From: Harmothoe impar
Taxonomy: Eukaryota; Annelida; Polychaeta; Phyllodocida; Polynoidae
Length of the DNA stretch: 64,000 nucleotides
Direction: 5' to 3'
Assembly: GCA_947462335.1 (NCBI GenBank)
Contig: OX381704.1
Coordinates: forward strand, 49,542,942 to 49,606,941
Below are positions 30,885 to 42,796 of this stretch, in pieces. The first letter of the stretch is position 1, and each line of letters starts with the position of its first letter. A model generated the notes under the pieces. The model searched no databases, was not told where the DNA came from, and was given only the letters and a program-made list of their open reading frames with translations. A program made the position numbers and the translations under genes.

Positions 30885-33125
30885 CATGTATAAACTGTTA
30901 TGCATGCATGTATTTGTGTTCAGAATGGATATCATATGTACTAAAGATACAAGTCTCCCACCATTATACGTACCTCAAAGTAGCCTATACCATGTATGTC
31001 TATGCCTATATATGTACATATAAAGGGAGGCCTACATGTATGGACTATAGAATAGTTCTTCTTTCGTCCCAGGTAGGCATATATAGGGTAGACAAACACA
31101 GGTGTAATTTCACCCCGACTCTCAGTTTGATATATAATCATGACTAAGCACAATTTAGCACACTTAATTATTCTCAAATAGAACAAATCCCCCATTCTAA
31201 GTAAGGGGTTTGTTATCCCTGTCCCATTCTACCTGGATTATACCTTGCACTTGGGGCTACAGGATACGTGAGCAATGTTAATATTTTCCTATGGCTAAGT
31301 ACATTCAATCCGGAGGTGGATGTTTTGGTGAGATTAAGCTTGTATTGACTTTACGTGTCAGGGAACCCCGTCATTTGTCGCGATACCCGCCCCGAGAGCA
31401 CTAATGGATTCGTGTCGGAAGTGAGGTTCCCAGAAGTCGAGAAGTGTTGGGGCTTGTTAGTATTAGGTACAAAGTGTATGCAAAGTCAGGCTCAAATGTC
31501 TATTGAATAAGAGGCCACGGCGGTCCCAGTGTGTTGCCACTGGCCACTGGCCCAACACTCGGCCATATCAAATAGGCAAACTGGAAAACAAATCAACTTC
31601 TAATTTAGCCATTGTGTGGATCTACTCAAGAATCATTATATACAGTTGAATTGGTCGTCAAAAAATACGTTTTTATATTCCTTACTTGCCCCCTTAGGTA
31701 ATCCATAGAATTTATAGATTGCCTGTCTATACTCCCTTTTGGCAATCTATAATTTCTCATATTTCTCATAATGAGGGCATGATTATTGCGCTGAATGATT
31801 ATCCCATATACACATGGGACATTTTAAACGCCCTGTCAAAGTCTAAAGCGAATATAAAGATTGGCTTCTGGTCGTTTTTTGACAATTTACTGATTTCATT
31901 CAAACTTTCATATCGTATCCTTTTCAGTTTATTCCACTTTTAACTTTTCCGAAGATATAAGGAGGTAGCCGACCAATTACAAATATAACTTAACTGCCAT
32001 TTATTATGTAGGGAATACCTTACTTTTAACTGAGATACAAATAAAGCGTAAGAGTAGTCTATGCATTTCTTATACCCATTTCTATGTTTACGCGTTATAT
32101 TTGCATGTTACATGTGTACCTTTCAGGGAACCTTTGAGAGTGTGGGTCCATGCATAATTGCCCTCTTGACATAGCCCAAGAATGGCCGAGGGTACTACAT
32201 ATGCCTACCAGAATGCATTGAAGGGCTTCATTAAATGTTCCCACGGAGTCGTCATATGGCAATGCGTGTAATAAAATACACAATTAAATAGTGATTTCTA
32301 GCTATGTTGGCAAAGCCATTGGTAGATGCATGATACAACAAGTAGGAGCTATATATTTCCAATGATTACTATTAATATATGCATTTAATTTGCCATTTAA
32401 TTGCTTGTACCATACACTGAAAATCCATAGGTTGAAAGGGTTAGTCAGTACAGACTATCCTAGGTTCGTCATATGGGTGTTAGTCACAATGACAAAGTTA
32501 AATTCGAAAATGACTGAGGGGTCAGTCAGTAGTGGCTAACCTAGGTTTATCATTGGTGTGTACCTTAGTTGTTGTATTTGTATACTGTGAAAGTACTTAT
32601 AGTCACGGGTGTAGCATATAAGAATTTCGCGGATTTTTCGATTCCGTGAATATAGCGAAAATATATACCCAGCGAAATAAAGTATGACCACAGTATCACT
32701 ATAGTTGGTGTCACCTGTAAGATACTATGATGACCACTCAGTGGCTCCCCCTAGAAATTAGAAGACTAAGGTGGGTTGGTCAGTTCTGACCAACTTGACA
32801 ACGATTGTTGTGTGATTACCATCACACATGACTCAGGGTCAGGGTGATAAAGTGATTGAATTGATGGACTAAACGGCTGAATCTGTAAATATTATTTTAG
32901 GAACAATGAATTATTTGTCAATTCTGAGAGCAGAAATGTATTCCTGGGTCAAAACTACCCTCAAATCATGTGTCACACTAGTATGTTATCATATTTCAGC
33001 CGAGCAGGTGGGTGTAGTGTGTCTGGGCAAGCAGGTGGCTGTGGGCGTCAGCGATCGGCGGCGCGTTACCGCCGTTTTACGCCTCGGCCAAAAAGTGAGC
33101 CGATCGGTGTGTCAGTAGCGACACC
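30885..33125. other. Repeat-poor intergenic DNA
   Basis: No gene recognised. 32435-32570 holds two direct ~35-bp repeats (GTCAGTA-AG-CTA-CCTAGGTT) about 85 bp apart, and 32774-32795 a GTTGGTCAG/CTGACCAAC palindrome, both like the TGAC-rich motifs at 34080-34220 and 35994-36622. Confidence 0.4.
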
Positions 33126-33130
33126 ATCTC

Positions 33131-33536
33131 CAGGGGTAGACACTAACGCTGGCCCAGGGGTCCGGGCCCGTAGTCAGAAAGCCAGGACGGCGTTAGGGTC
33201 AATTGACCCTAACCCCGTCCTGGCTTTCTGCCGTAGTTTTGAGTCCGGGCCCACAGTTTTCTCAAGAATTACCTCCCTACGGGCCCGGATGGCCCACAGA
33301 AGTGGATGAATAAATTTTTAGCAGAATACATGTATACCAAAATAGTCATGTTGTATACCTTTGGAAAGATAAAATCACTAGGAAACAGGCCATTCTGGTT
33401 AAGCCCTGATATATCTTAACCACAAATACCTATGATTTTCTCTTTTAGAAAAATGAAATTAATATTCTTGGCCCGCAGATTTCTGAGGCTATGGGCCCGG
33501 GTGGCCCGTGGCTGAAAAAGTTAGTGTCTACCCCTG
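33131..33536. mobile_element. 406-bp hAT-like MITE with an internal 56-bp hairpin
   Basis: Perfect 17-bp TIR CAGGGGTAGACACTAAC at both ends. CATCTC occurs immediately outside each end, a possible target duplication (6 bp seen; hAT elements usually make 8). 33175-33230 is a nearly perfect palindrome centred on TCAATTGA with one mismatch, containing GTTAGGGTC / GACCCTAAC. Confidence 0.8.
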
Positions 33537-33539
33537 CAT

Positions 33540-35530
33540 CTCCGTTTCTGTTTCGCAGTGTCGGTCGGCTGCGGGGCAGAGTGTGCTTCCCCCCAGTGAA
33601 TGACCACTACATACATGTCTAGCAGAAGGGGGGGGGGGGGATACTTACATTTCCATATAGTCTTTGTTCTGATATGTGCATTGTCAGTGCAAAGTAAATC
33701 AGGGTTATCACAAATCTGATCTGTTACATAAACAATAGCAAGTAACCTCCCCTGTAAATTACCTCTAGTACTTAAGTGTTGGATAAATGTCTGAAAAAAA
33801 AGCGTCTCACCTACCCCTCCCATAGAGATAGCATTGATTGTCACAACATATCCAAATTTGGGGTTGTCGGTTATCTACGCGCTCCCATAGAGCTCTATGC
33901 TGGAGCAAACTACCAGCAATTACTGCCTAATATTCTCTTTCATTTTTAGGGGGTTATAGTAGGAATTGTGAAAACAAATACACCATTAGATAGATATTGT
34001 GGAAAGTGATCTATTGAGAGCATGAAAGATGCAAAAAATGAAATATTGACCAAATGGGAGCAATTTCATTTATCCAAGGAAAAGAGGTGTCCAGAATTGT
34101 CACACTTGACTCAGGACCCTGAGTCAATAATAACTGACCTAGGTTGGTCGTATAGGGAGTCAAAATATGACTAACTAGGTTAGGTACTAGTGACTGAGAT
34201 ATTGGTCGTATAGGGAGCCTAGGAATATCAGTGTAGCTCTCAATATAATGAAACATGCATTTTACATGAGTTGCTTGCTTGCATACTTTTACATACATAC
34301 ACATGCCTTTATTATACATGTACCGTAGTACTAGTAATAGTGTTTGCTTGTTGGGCCGTCAGTTCTGATATCAAAGCCATGATGATTAGAGCTGCTGAAG
34401 GGGACCAATGGCAATTATTTTGGCGGCATGAATGCAATAGTACCAATAGCACAAATAGCCAATTGTGATATGGACCGAACATCATTGGACAGCTTGTGTG
34501 GGGTTGAATAATGGAAGTGGTATACATCAATGTATACTACAGGAATACGATAGTACGATACGATTACTTTTGAAGCCAACCGAGAGGTGACAGGCATTAA
34601 TGACTCGGGGTTTAGCCACGCCTGCATGGACGGACCCAGTAATTTGTAAATGGAGGGCAGTCATAAACACCAAACTACAGAAAACATCGCTCTGCGGAGT
34701 TGCATTATTACGATGTAATATAAGGGGGAAAGAAGACCGAGACTCCCGGAACTAGGCCAGGCATCAGCTCAAGATATTGATAAATGATGAAAACGTTTGG
34801 CGTTCTGTGAATAATCCCATTTCAAGGTTTAACAAAAGATCTCACTTGTGATTGATCTCACATATGACTCAGGGATGGGTTATTGATTAACATCATTCAG
34901 TCTTGTGAGCATAGCGATTTCCTGCAGAGGGGACACATCCAATTATGTAGATCATGCCTACCCACAATCTTGATAGTGTTCAAAGTCTCTCTAGACGCAA
35001 GCACAGAAGGGTGCAGCAGTTCCCTCTAATGTAACTTTGGGGTAGCTTGAGCCATAACAGTACATAACAGCTGGTATGATCAATGTAAGCACTGCATGGG
35101 ACATAATTATGCATGTTCTCTAATGCGTAGATTGCGGATTTTATTATTGTGCTAGGTCACTGAATTCTTTAATTATGCTCCTATCATGTGTAGAACTTGG
35201 GGGATCGATGGAAATGTGCATGGGTTACTGAAGCACATACTTACAGGGGTAGCTTTCGGAAATTGGCACAAGAAATAGTGTTCAAACAATCTTCCTTCTA
35301 CAAATACCACACAAACCTCACATTTCAGGAGACATTATATTTTGTTTACTACTGTATTATATAATATGGATGGTATCTCATGAACTATATCTAACTTGTC
35401 ATTAAATTGTAATTTAATTGATGGTGAAGGGGGCGGGGTGGCAGGGTGCACTTCTAGAAGGGTAACAGTGTTACCCACTGATATACATGTAGATACAACT
35501 GACATGGTGTGGTAACGGTCAGAGCCAAAT
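33540..35530. other. No recognised gene
   Basis: A G12 run near 33629 and TGAC-type repeats at 34100-34220 (GGTCGTATAGGGAG twice) are the only patterns noted. Confidence 0.4.
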
Positions 35531-35539
35531 GAATGGGGG

Positions 35540-35750
35540 TGGACAGGGCGACATGGCCTTTTCTTAAAATCGACAGTCAACATGGGGCTTAGTGACAAAT
35601 GACAGGAGAAATTATAAGATATTGACAAGGGACATGGCCTTTTCTTAAAATCGACAGGCAACATGGAGCCTAGTGACAAATGACAGGAGAAATACAAATT
35701 TACTGACAAATGACATGAACCTTTCTTAAAATCGACCCCCCCCCATCTAG
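35540..35750 (-). repeat. CTTAAAATCGACA minisatellite, reverse member of the CATGTC family
   Basis: Copies of GACATGGCCTTTTCTTAAAA and TAGTGACAAATGACAGGAG, ending in CTTAAAATCGACCCCCCCCC. Reversed, this end (GGGGGGGGGTCGATTTTAAG) matches the start of the 17463-17852 insert. Confidence 0.65.
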
Positions 35751-35993
35751 ACCTAAAAAATGAGAGGTGTAGACACTAAACCCCCTATGAGTGTTGTTGG
35801 TGGTGACACTTGTTGCGTCAATGCTAGTAAATCAATACTTTCAATCTGATAATTGACCAAGCTGGTCCCAGCTCCTCCTCAGACGCGTTCAAGCGACATC
35901 GCTGGTATCCAAGGGGCCCTAACCGCATCATATTCCCTGTATGTTAGGGGGATCCTTCTGTCCAAAACCCTGGAGGGGATGAGCACAATTGCA

Positions 35994-36627
35994 CTGAAAA
36001 CCTCAGGGTCGTCATTTTGACAATACCAAAATTAACAACTTAAGGTAGTCAAGGTGACGACCTTAGGTCGTCATTGTGACTACTATTCAGACTACTATTC
36101 AGAAAAAGTTGTCATAATGACTACTTTCGGTAGTCACATTTATTGGGTAGTCAGAATGACTACCTTAAGGTTGTTGTTTTAGGTATTGTAGATTTGAAGA
36201 CCTAAAGTCATCAGTAATGACAACTCTGAAGTCTTAGGTTGTTCCAATGACTACCCATGCAGTGCTAGTCAATATGTATAGCACATTAAATATGCATGGC
36301 ACAGACTTGCCACCTAGAGTTAATATCTGCATAACTTTTCCATTCCAAGCCATACACTGGTGACAGGGAGCAGAGTGGTCTCTGTACCTTTGTGGCCACC
36401 ATTCTCATCCATTGGCAACTTATTTATAATAAGTACATGTAATACTACTTAGTTCAATCAAGAGTACACCAAATATGTGAAAGGGATGCCTCTCATTAAG
36501 AGGTTAACTGATTATATAGAGACTATATCTTTATACCATTCTCTAGAGCACCTGCCGCTATTCATTATGACAAACTTGGTCGTCATAATGACTAGGATCC
36601 TGCGTCTGGGTTTCAGTGTGGGTTGAA
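35994..36627. mobile_element. ~630-bp element with GTCATTNTGAC subterminal repeats
   Basis: Left CACTGAAAACCTCAGG and right, inverted, CACTGAAACCCAGACG. Palindromic GTCATTTTGAC / GTCATAATGACTACC motifs recur at least eight times in both orientations near the ends (36010-36250, 36565-36595). Confidence 0.6.
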
Positions 36628-36639
36628 TCTGCATGACCC

Positions 36640-37630
36640 CCTGGAGGAAATGATTAGGTAGCATAAGTTGAAAAAAATATTGACAAAAGAGATATCCCTA
36701 CTAGACTAAAACTAAATATTGACACTTATTTTAGTGTATTGCCTTTATTGCTCTCATCCTTGAGAAACTTAACGAATCACTTCTCATCTCTCATCTCATG
36801 TCACCAACCGACTTACAAATTGCATATGAACTTCATTTTTTATCTTAACTCTACTATGTAACATATACTTGTGAACGGCATGACACGTTATTCCTTTTTT
36901 CCATCAAGACTTTACAAAAGAAAAGGGGTCTTGGTGGAAGAACGGCAATGCGCCGAACCTCGTAATTACCCATGTCATTATTTACCTGAATAAATCACAT
37001 GAAAAAAAAGTTTTGATGGGACATGCTGTAGATGGGAAAAGTCACCATGGGATTGGGATGTTGAGCATCACTATATGATTGGATGAACTCCCTGGAGGTA
37101 GGATGAGGCACCATGCGACCACACTAGCAGCAAGCGAACTAGGGGCCAATACATAACTAGGATATACAATAGGAATATGATAAGACTAAAAAATCGCCAA
37201 ACATTTAGCTGACAGATCATCTTTAAAGAGATATCCCAGTGTTCGATATATTTTGATCTACCGATGATATCTCAACATCGCTAAGCATTATGTTAGTCTA
37301 ATATAATATATATATATATGATGATGTAATAAAAGCAAAAATAAAGATGGTTCATAGGCTAGATTTTGATATATTGACATTTGAAACACCTTCTACTATG
37401 GCCATCTAGGGGAGACAGCCCATTTTCTCAACATCTTCCTACATAGTGAGAAATTGACCAACAATATCTTAAGCGATCTTCTCTGATGTATAGATGAGGT
37501 CATTGTCTAAACAATAAAAACAATGTAGCCATAGGAAGAGACAGGATTCACAGCAGAATTTATTCTTAAACTGTAAAAGAAAATCCTAGTTCTTTGACCA
37601 ATCTCTGTCTGAATAACACTAACGTACTAG
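36640..37630. other. No recognised feature
   Basis: AT-rich; only short frames and a TATATATA tract at 37305-37318. Confidence 0.4.
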
Positions 37631-37639
37631 GAGGTTCGA

Positions 37640-37722
37640 GCATCACTTGCCAATCTAGCCCTGGTCATAGGGCACTGGACTTTAAATCTAAAGATTGCCG
37701 GTTCGAATCCCGCCCATGCCAA
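37640..37722 (+). repeat. tRNA-like sequence, SINE head or tRNA relic
   Basis: A D-arm (GCCC-TGGTCATA-GGGC), a weak anticodon arm with loop CTTTAAA, and a B-box GGTTCGAATCC can be drawn, but the 5' and 3' acceptor strands do not pair. It resembles the body at 17968-18035 (shared TCTAAAG after the anticodon loop). Confidence 0.5.
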
Positions 37723-39270
37723 GAGTCCTTTTAATAGGTGGTAACCAAAATTCAAAAGATCATAGGTCTGGTAACCCAATTATATATACCATATGGCATA
37801 ACTACCCATCAACCATAAGTACCCACATATAGGCCTAGGTGGAAGCACCATTCAAAAACTAGTTCAGGAAAGAAACACCGTGGCACTGGCCCTTTGACTA
37901 GGGTGGCCAGAGGATCGAGCTGATCGCCAAGTGTGTATCTGATCTTATGTTAAATGGCCCTTTTATGATTTGTTACCATTTTAGCTAGGGGGGAGATTTA
38001 GAGTTCTAGTAACTTAGTATCAAGAGATTTTGAACAGGTCTATTATATACAGGCTGGAATAAGCATAATTAATTATATTACATAATGTAATTCAGGGGCA
38101 ATGTTGACAGACCTTCAGATTTCGAGTATATTTTGAGCTCTATAACTAGGTGATCTCTTGAACCTATCCTTTGGGAGAATTTGCATAGCTGGATGGCAAA
38201 TGCATGCATCAACGAGTTCCTTTTTGTTTGAAGCCTCTTGAATGCAGGTATCCATTGGGAGGTCTTGTCATCACCTGACAAAATTATGTCTTTTGTAGAT
38301 AACCTATCTAAAATAAAGATTTTTATACTTCAATATTTTTATAGAAACCTTCAATTGGCAATTTACAGCAAACTACTGTAGATCAACTAAAAATTAAGCG
38401 TTTGGAATGAAAATAAAAGAGCCTACCGCCAGCCAGCGTCAGGCAATCTCCTGGGGGTGATATGAGGATCCTAATCAGTTTAGACATATTGTGACACCAG
38501 ATGGTAGCAGGGTATACCATAGGTTCCTATTAGGCAGATTGGTACGTGGAGATAGGTAAGACCATTGCTTTAGCAGAATTAACCCAGGGGTAGTGGTGGT
38601 ACAGTAAGCAGACTGCTGTGGACAATAGCCTTGGGCATGGCACGGATTTAAAACCTGTCAGAAGGTGTATTAGGTGGCTCCAGAGGGGTTTTCGGCGACC
38701 TTGCGACCTGGGCCGTTTTCCAGGCGACTTTTCGACCTTGACCAATAATTTTTGTGACCTGCGACCTGCTGTTTTCAAATGGCCATACTGTTATATAATA
38801 AAAAAGTGACCTGCGACCTGGATATTTTTGCAAAAAAGGCGACTTTGTGACATGTAGCCCTTAAAAGAGGCGACTTTGTGACCTCAGGGGGGGACCCCTC
38901 TGCACCCCCTATTAGGGTGAGGGAGTTTCAACCAACTATAGCTAATTCTCCATATGCTACATTAGCACAACATAAGTGGTCTCTGAAACGCGATCTGGAT
39001 GGCATTTCATCCTAAAAATTGGTCTTGCTACCCTACTGTCCCGCTACGGTTACTGCTCTTAGTGACCAGTAGTGTCACATGGTGTTTAGAAATCTTAGGC
39101 CTCTCCAAATAACATGCTTATTTCTCATCACTAAGCCATGAGAAAAGTGGCGAGTGCGCCTTTTTTTTCTTTTGCTGAGGCTTAAACCATAGAGAGTATT
39201 GCAGGCTGTTGGAGAACAAAATTCACATTTTAGTAATGAAGAAATTAAGGATCTGGGAAAGTTTTAAATA

Positions 39271-39463
39271 CTGTAAAAGTACATATTTTTCGCGGTACAG
39301 AACGAATATTTATCCAATTTAGCAATACTACTACCATATTCCAAAAATCGCGAATTTAAATACTCGCAAAAATGCTTTTTTTAAACTTTTTTTTTTTTAG
39401 CAAAATCGCGAAAATTTATTCACGCGAAAATTTATTCACGCGAAAATATGTACACGTTTACAG
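39271..39463. mobile_element. 193-bp TA-flanked MITE (TCGCG type)
   Basis: Ends CTGTAAAAGTACATATTTTT and, inverted, CTGTAAACGTGTACATATTT, then TTCGCG; TA at 39269-39270 and 39464-39465. A solo related end lies near 32584 (ACTGTGAAAGTAC with TTTCGCGGATTTTTCG). Confidence 0.78.
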
Positions 39464-39544
39464 TATGCATGATTTCTTCACCCAAGTACATTTTCTGCGC
39501 TTTCACTCACTGTAAGCTTTAATTTGACACCAAATATGCTGATA

Positions 39545-39737
39545 CCGTACCGTCGCATTTAAGCGCCGGGTATTGAATAAGCGCCGGTCTTGTATAAGCT
39601 CCGGGGGTATGAGGGTCTTGAAATAATTCTTAAGCACTAAAACTGGATCTTGAATAAGCGCCTGTCTTGTATAAGCGCCGGGGGTAAACACCCCTCCAAA
39701 GTTATAAGCGCCGGGGCGCTTAAACACGACAGTACGG
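39545..39737. mobile_element. 193-bp TA-flanked MITE (AAGCGCCGG type)
   Basis: Ends CCGTACCGTCGCATTTAAGC and, inverted, CCGTACTGTCGTGTTTAAGC; TA at 39543-39544 and 39738-39739. Internal AATAAGCGCCGG / TATAAGCGCCGG repeats. The flanking DNA (39510-39542 plus 39740-39800) matches an uninterrupted relative at 42110-42190. Confidence 0.8.
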
Positions 39738-41204
39738 TATTTGTCAAATTTTGTCAGGTTTCTCCATTATGATTTGCAAAAAAATAAAAATAAATCGCAG
39801 AAAGACGATTTTGGTGATGCACGCGGTAATGAGAAACAAGAATATTATTTGGAATGGCCTTACTATGGTTCTTCCATCTACAGGCAAATGACTGATTTGC
39901 TGCCATCTGACGTGACTCACGGCTACTCATGTTTGTTTGCTAGTCGTTTTCCTATGTGTAGGGTGGCCGGACAATTTTTATAAAACCATATGAGATTGAT
40001 ATAATTCATATCTACCAACAGGCCTAATATTCACATTTCCCAAACTACTTTTGTTACAATGATGCAATAAATAGGGAATTAGCTGTAGTTGTTTGAAACT
40101 ACCTCACCCTGATAAACCTTCTGACAGATTTTAAACTGGTGGCGATGCCACTATTAGAAGTCATGGCAGTCTTCTTACAACCACTATGCCACCTGGGGAA
40201 TATCTGTTGAAATAGTGGCCTTCATGCGCCATTGCACCCCATTGACACAGGTGCTATAGGGCTCTTTGGGGTTAGACCATGGGCGCGGCCATGTCCAACC
40301 CCCGGTGCTTCCTTTGGTTGCCTCTAGATGGGGCCTAAGTCAGGATAGTGATTGCTTCAGTCTGTGTTACCCTGAAGACATGTGAATAGCATTGGCCCTC
40401 AGTAACTAGGCTTACTCACTGAAGGGCTAAGTCCTGGGAACCACTTCAGGCAGAAGCAATAGTGCCCTGCCCTGTGATGGCATAACCCCCGGTTAGCTGC
40501 CCTACCTAGTGGCCAAGGGCCTGTACCGAACTTAGCACAGTTGGTGCTGCTATCAACGGCCAGGTGCCCTATACAGTCCTGCCGTCTGGTATTGCACCAT
40601 GTAATAAATGATAAGAGGCCTCATTATCACCCTCAGGAGACGCTGGCTGGCGGTAGGTTGTATCATTTCCATTCCAAATGCATCGTTTTGAGTTGATTTA
40701 GCTCTATCTCCAGTAATTTACCGTGAACTACCAATTAAAAACTTCTATGAAAGAATGAGCTCTGAAAAGACACAATTTTAGTTGGCTTATCTCAAAAAGA
40801 TATGAATTTTCTAAGATGTTATAGGACACCCCAGGGGATACCTGCATTCAAGACACGTCAATCAAAAAAAGAATAGCATTGATACATGGCTTTGCCACCA
40901 AGTAGTGCTCATTCTCCAAATTGATACTCAGTTATACAGCTCAAGACAGACTCGAAATCTCATGGTCTGGCAACATTGCCCCTGAATTACAGTATGCAAT
41001 ACAATTTTGTATGCTAATTCCTGCCTGTATATGATGTATCCATTCAGGATCTCTTTATACAAATTTACTAGAGGTCTCTATCTGCTCCCCAGTTAAAATG
41101 GGGTCATTTAACATAGGATCAGATACGGATTGCGCGATCAGCTAGACCCTCCAGCCACCCTACTATGGGCCATCATGATAGGCATTTCTTTATTATGGGG
41201 CCCT

Positions 41205-41860
41205 TCATGGGGGGGGGGGGTCCCCATGGCCCATGTCGGTTTTAAGAAATACCCATTTCGCAATCAGGGTTGCCACCGACAAGGCACTTTTAAATTCCCT
41301 GACTTTTCCCTGACGTTATATCAAAATTCCCTGACAATCGCGACATAAATCCTATGAATTTAAATGCCCTCCAACTATGAATACGCACACTTTTTAAAAA
41401 TAATCTTTTACTTAGTGAGTGGTCGTTATTTAACAACAGGGGTTTTGTGTATCGCGTGAGTGCAACATTTTTAACCCCTCTTTTTTGAGGATTCTGATAA
41501 TTTTCTCCCTTACAATCATAGTAAAATATATAGGGTTTTTCAAAGAAAACAGATGATATTTTTGGGTATTTCAAAGATTTTCCCCGACAAAATATTATTT
41601 TCCCTGACGTTTTCAGAATTTATCGTTTTCCCTGACATTTTGACAAAAAATCTTAAATTCCCACATTTCCCTGACCTGGAACGAAAAATATTTTCCGACA
41701 TTTTCCCTGACAGTAGCAACCCTGGCAATACCGATTTCAGGAAACGCCCATGTTGCCATATCACATTTAAGAAAAGTCCATGTCCCATGTCACCATCTAT
41801 TATTTCTTCATGTCCCATGTCACTAAGGTCCAAAATGGCCCATGTCGCCGTGTCGAATTA
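41205..41860 (+). repeat. CATGTC minisatellite copy interrupted by a hAT-like element
   Basis: A G10 run, GTCCCCATGGCCCATGTCGG TTTTAAGAAAT at left and GATTTCAGGAAACGCCCATG, ATTTAAGAAAAGTCCATGTC, CATGTCACTAAGGTCC at right. Same family as 17463-17852. Split at 41265. Confidence 0.65.
41265..41724. mobile_element. 460-bp hAT-like MITE with TTCCCTGAC repeats
   Basis: Ends CAGGGTTGCCACCGACA and, inverted, CAGGGTTGCTACTGTCA; GCAAT lies outside both ends. About eight TTCCCTGAC motifs fill the subterminal zones. A scrap of the G-tract MITE family (GTTATTTAACAACAGGGG) sits at 41425-41445. Confidence 0.75.
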
Positions 41861-41919
41861 ACGGTCCAGGGCCATTATTATACAGGGATGAAAGAGACGA
41901 GTAAAAAAAAAGTGGTTTC

Positions 41920-42350
41920 TCATCACCAAGGTCTGAGCAATCTGACGAGGGAGGCTTTTTTTCAATTGCAGGCCAAAATATCTAGGGTAATTTACGTTTT
42001 TTCTGACAAAATTTACATTTTATTGGCTAAGAATTAATTGATCTTAAAAGTGGCGAAAATGTAAACTATGTCTATATCACTGCTGCCTGCATCGTTGGCA
42101 TTATTAGCTTTCATTTGATACCAAATATGCCCAATTTTGTCTATATTTATCAGGGTTTCCATCAAAATTTGGCAAAAAAAAAGAAAAAGGTTTTACCCAA
42201 AACCTGATTTTTATGATGTGCGCTGTGATGAGAACCCATTTTGTGTTTTTCGAGTGGCCTATGATTGGGGTTAGATTTTTTTAAATGATCCAGAATGTTC
42301 ACGAATAGCACACTTTTGTTCACATCAATTCCACTCCATCTCATTCTCCA
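41920..42350 (+). repeat. Dispersed repeat, paralogue of 39115-39990
   Basis: Shares the run TTAGCTTTCATTTGATACCA-AATATG, a TTGTC..TCAGGGTTTCCATCA stretch, an A-rich tract and GATGAGAACCC..TGGCCT with the DNA around the MITE at 39545-39737. Confidence 0.5.
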
Positions 42351-42359
42351 TCATTTTCT

Positions 42360-42785
42360 TAAATTTGACTTCTCACGCTATGGTCAATGGGGAATAAAAT
42401 CCTGCAAGATGTTATTATACCCTTTGAAATACATTGTATAAGCAAATGGCTGGGCTCCATGTGAACACCTATATGACCTCTCACAATCCATGGATAATAT
42501 GTGATTGTTACCAATCCCCTAAACAGTTTCTGGAACCCCATTAGATAAAGACTTAAAACTTCAAACGATAATAGCAAAAAAGATCGCAACTTTTTGAGAA
42601 TATGAGAATACTTGAAATCAGGGAAAACCCGATGACGTTCATCCCTGATTTTAATGGTCTCATGCAGGCATTCCTACATATTCCCTACATGTATAAAATA
42701 TCTATGTATAATTTCCCAATTACGGATTACTTCAATATCAAATTAAGTTTCTTGTAACGGAACAAGAGGCATTTGAAAAGAGACA
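42360..42785. other. No recognised feature
   Basis: AT-rich spacer before the cofilin A transcript end. Confidence 0.4.
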
Positions 42786-42790
42786 AGACT

Positions 42791-42796
42791 TTTATT
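42791..42796 (-). terminator. Candidate poly(A) signal for cofilin copy A
   Basis: AATAAA on the minus strand, 1.06 kb past the stop; a nearer one is at 43604-43609. Either could end the transcript. Confidence 0.3.

Larger units (their letters stand above)
37870..41190. repeat. 3.3-kb long inverted repeat, probably an old foldback transposon
   Basis: Left arm 37888-~38700 and right arm ~40090-41171 are diverged inverted copies: GGTGGCCAGAGGATCGAGCT against AGCTAGACCCTCCAGCCACC, TATCTGATCTTATGTTAAAT against ATTTAACATAGGATCAGATA, CCTACCGCCAGCCAGCGTC against GACGCTGGCTGGCGGTAGG. The centre holds two TA-flanked MITEs and a GCGACTTTGTGACCT-rich stretch (38690-38890). No coding frame seen. Confidence 0.7.

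Noticed and set aside
37640..37722. Functional tRNA gene
   Set aside because: D-arm and B-box are tRNA-like but the acceptor strands do not pair and the anticodon stem is weak; a SINE head or relic fits better.
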